Below are positions 62,290 through 64,000 of a stretch of DNA of 64,000 bases, piece by piece. The stretch is from Ruminococcaceae bacterium UBA6353. GTDB taxonomy: Bacteria; Bacillota; Clostridia; Oscillospirales; Acutalibacteraceae. The translations under genes were made by a program, and so were the position numbers. The stretch spans positions 68,817 to 132,816 of the forward strand of contig DJRT01000014.1 in assembly GCA_002437905.1 (NCBI GenBank). Direction: 5' to 3'. Position 1 is the first letter of the stretch; every line of letters begins with the position of its first letter. The notes beneath the pieces were generated by a model. That model was given only the letters and a program-made list of their open reading frames with translations. It was not told the origin of the DNA and ran no database searches.

Positions 62290-62290
62290 T

Positions 62291-62325
62291 CCCCGGCGGC
62301 ACGGAAGAATTCCGCGCCGCCGGGG
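62291..62325 (-). terminator. Terminator of the collagen-like/LRR gene
   Basis: Arms CCCCGGCGGC and GCCGCCGGGG with an inner CGGAA/TTCCG; in the minus direction followed by ATTATTTTTC. It begins two bases after the lysR stop. Confidence 0.8.
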
Positions 62326-62332
62326 GAGGGGA

Positions 62333-64000
62333 TTAAAGATCGGCTCGCTTCCAAATATAGCCGATTATTACATCGTAGGAGTTCCTATAAACTTCTTTGA
62401 GAAGCGCTGCCGCAGTGTCGGGCTGACTAAAGGAACAATCTTTTCCCCAAAGGGTAATACCATCGTATGTAATACCTTCAATCTTTTTGCAGTATCTGTT
62501 CCAAAGCAAATGACTCTCAAAATAGGCCTCTACAAGCCCACTGTCTTTAAATGCACACATTCCTATTTCTGTGACGCTATTTGGAATTGTAATACTTTGC
62601 AATGCTGTGCACCTGTGAAAAGCATACTGCCCTATAGTTACAACGCTTCTTGACATACCGACTTCTGACAAGTTGTTGCAACCCTCAAATGCGCTTGCAC
62701 CTATAGTGACTAATGTGTCTGGAAGTGTGATGGAAGCCAGAGAGGTACACCGTGCAAATGTAGTGCTTTCTATTGTCTGCAAGCTGGAGGATAGCCGGAC
62801 ATCCATCAGTGCAGAGCAGCCACTAAAGGCCGCATTCCCCAAAAAGGTAACGGAGTTTGGAATAACAATCGCTTTCAGGGAAGTACAAGAATCAAATGCG
62901 GAGGTGCCGATTGAGGTAACATAATCGGGGATGTTTATGCTTTCCAAAGCAGTGCATTTATAAAATGCGGAGGTGCCGATTGAGGTGATAGTGCTGGGAA
63001 GTGTGATATGTTTAAGATATGAACAGTCCTCAAATCCTTTGTCAGCGATAGCAGTTACTTGCATTCCGTAAAAACTTGACGGAATAGCTAAATCCTCTAC
63101 CAGGGTTTTATAATTAGCATTGATTGAGACTTCTAATGTGCCGTTTTCCAGCCTTTGAAATGTCAAGCAACTGGTATCAGCGGTTGTCGGTAATTGCAAT
63201 TCTTCAGTTGTGCCGTCGGTGTAGGTCACGATCAGCTTGCCGTCCACAATCTCCGTCTTTTGGATGCCCCGGCCGGTGTCGCCCTTCAGCGAGGCGAGCC
63301 ACTCGGTGAGGGTGCCGGTATAGTCCGGATAGGCGGCTTTATACAGCTCATAGGCGGATTTTCCATCCACGCCGGCACTGCCCTGTGCGCCTTTTTCACC
63401 CTGTGCGCCGGCGGCGCCAGTGTCCCCCTTATCCCCCTTTTCGCCTTTCACATAGCCGATGAGGGTAGGGGCTGTGCTGTCGGAATAGGTCACATACAGG
63501 TTGCCGTCGGCCAGCGATACCGTGGTGATGCCCCGGCCGTCGGCACCAGCCGCTCCGGTGGCTCCCTGTTCACCCTTTTCACCCTGTGCACCGCGGATGG
63601 GGTCTGTCGGCACCGAGCTGGTGCCGTCTGTGTAATGGAACACCAGCCGGAAATCGTTGGTCAGCGTAACGGAGAGGATCCCCCGTCCGTCTGCGCCGGC
63701 GTCGCCTTTTTCCCCCTGTGCACCGGTATCGCCCTTGTCGCCTTTCTCTCCCTGGGCTCCGGCGGCACCCAGCAGGGATTGCTCCAGCTGGATGATGTTG
63801 CCGTCAGAGAGGGTGATGACCAGCCTATAGTTGTTATCCAGCGCCGCGCCGATCACACTAACGCCTTTTTCACCCTGGATACCCTGCGCGCCGGTGTCAC
63901 CTTTGTCGCCCTTTTCACCCTGGATGCCCTGTACACCGGTGTCGCCCTTCTCACCCTTTTCGCCTTGGATGCCCTGCGCACCGGTGTCGCCTTTGTCGCC
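62333..64000 (-). CDS. Collagen-like / LRR_5 (BspA-type) surface protein, C-terminal part
   Basis: 555 residues visible; the N-terminus lies beyond the window, where the Gly-X-Y reading continues to the last base. Blocks of collagen-like GEKGDKGDTG/GAQGEKG triplets (for example visible residues 1-47) alternate with short beta modules (LVITLSDGNIIQLE, LVFHYTDGTSSV, LYVTYSDSTAPT). They are followed by SAYELYKAAYPDYTGTLTEWLASLKG, then about nine BspA-type leucine-rich repeats (about 285-500; IPNSVTxxGxxAFxxC). The end is a short tail YIWKRADL with no anchor. Such proteins are surface adhesins. The LRR part is clearly A/T-richer than the collagen part, suggesting a mosaic gene. Confidence 0.88.
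   Translation of the reverse strand, partial: GDKGDTGAQGIQGEKGEKGDTGVQGIQGEKGDKGDTGAQGIQGEKGVSVIGAALDNNYRLVITLSDGNIIQLEQSLLGAAGAQGEKGDKGDTGAQGEKGDAGADGRGILSVTLTNDFRLVFHYTDGTSSVPTDPIRGAQGEKGEQGATGAAGADGRGITTVSLADGNLYVTYSDSTAPTLIGYVKGEKGDKGDTGAAGAQGEKGAQGSAGVDGKSAYELYKAAYPDYTGTLTEWLASLKGDTGRGIQKTEIVDGKLIVTYTDGTTEELQLPTTADTSCLTFQRLENGTLEVSINANYKTLVEDLAIPSSFYGMQVTAIADKGFEDCSYLKHITLPSTITSIGTSAFYKCTALESINIPDYVTSIGTSAFDSCTSLKAIVIPNSVTFLGNAAFSGCSALMDVRLSSSLQTIESTTFARCTSLASITLPDTLVTIGASAFEGCNNLSEVGMSRSVVTIGQYAFHRCTALQSITIPNSVTEIGMCAFKDSGLVEAYFESHLLWNRYCKKIEGITYDGITLWGKDCSFSQPDTAAALLKEVYRNSYDVIIGYIWKRADL

Noticed and set aside
63560..64000. Regular short DNA repeats that could be taken for a CRISPR array
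   Set aside because: The repeats are in phase with a reading frame encoding Gly-X-Y triplets, have no unique spacers of constant length, and continue a protein with LRR repeats.

Overview
The window reads as chromosome of a GC-rich, endospore-forming member of the Clostridia, most likely a gut Oscillospirales/Ruminococcaceae-type organism. Pointers are a complete SpoIVB sporulation protease, strong AGGAGG ribosome sites with frequent GTG/TTG starts, a Na+-translocating decarboxylase, a Firmicutes-type LexA box, two GH36 alpha-galactosidases, and BspA-like and repeat-rich surface proteins. No phage, transposase, rRNA or CRISPR array was seen. The taxon is inferred from gene content, not from a marker gene.

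Layout. 1-6300: start of pfkA (leaving the window), a cytidylate-kinase-like protein, a MacB-type ABC exporter, a small membrane protein and spoIVB. 6400-9250: a GH78-like hydrolase divergent from an AraC regulator. 9300-34960: one co-directional run of about 25 kb with no strong internal terminator. It encodes a GH16-like lipoprotein, a module-fused solute-binding protein with two permeases, an NHL-TPR-Yip1 membrane protein, a DUF5696-like lipoprotein, a second permease pair with its lipoprotein binding protein, a repeat-built secreted protein, a 40-residue peptide, a Thr/Pro-rich lipoprotein, a 1935-residue membrane-anchored repeat protein and a GH36 enzyme. 35000-36350: GH28-like beta-helix enzyme. 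36400-37300: VanZ-like protein and tRNA-Leu with a duplicated 3' end. 37390-42550: an internally duplicated membrane-anchored protein, then AraC divergent from an MBL/enolase/SDR sugar-acid operon. 42600-50250: LTA-synthase-like protein, decarboxylase gamma and beta subunits, PcrA helicase and a broken MBL gene. 50300-53530: GH36 plus aldose epimerase operon. 53540-64000: SOS-controlled small protein, prs, hflX, a duplicated-domain lipoprotein, a heterodimeric ABC exporter divergent from LysR, and a collagen-like/LRR surface protein running off the window.

The most interesting unit is the 9.3-35 kb locus. It holds two complete importer cores without their own ATPase (a shared MsmX/UgpC-type ATPase elsewhere is the usual solution). 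Between them sits a translationally coupled pair of unusual envelope proteins (NHL-TPR-Yip1 and DUF5696-like). It ends in secreted and anchored proteins built from a roughly 300-residue unit that occurs seven times across two genes. I infer a system that binds, senses or cuts a complex glycan at the cell surface and imports the pieces. The substrate cannot be named from sequence alone.

Regulation is unusually readable. Examples are a dyad over the araC promoter, 21-bp-phased direct repeats between araC and the sugar-acid operon, a perfect T-N11-A dyad between lysR and the exporter, a 17-bp palindrome at a lipoprotein start site, and two near-consensus SOS boxes flanking a promoter. Many genes end in clear, often bidirectional, intrinsic terminators.
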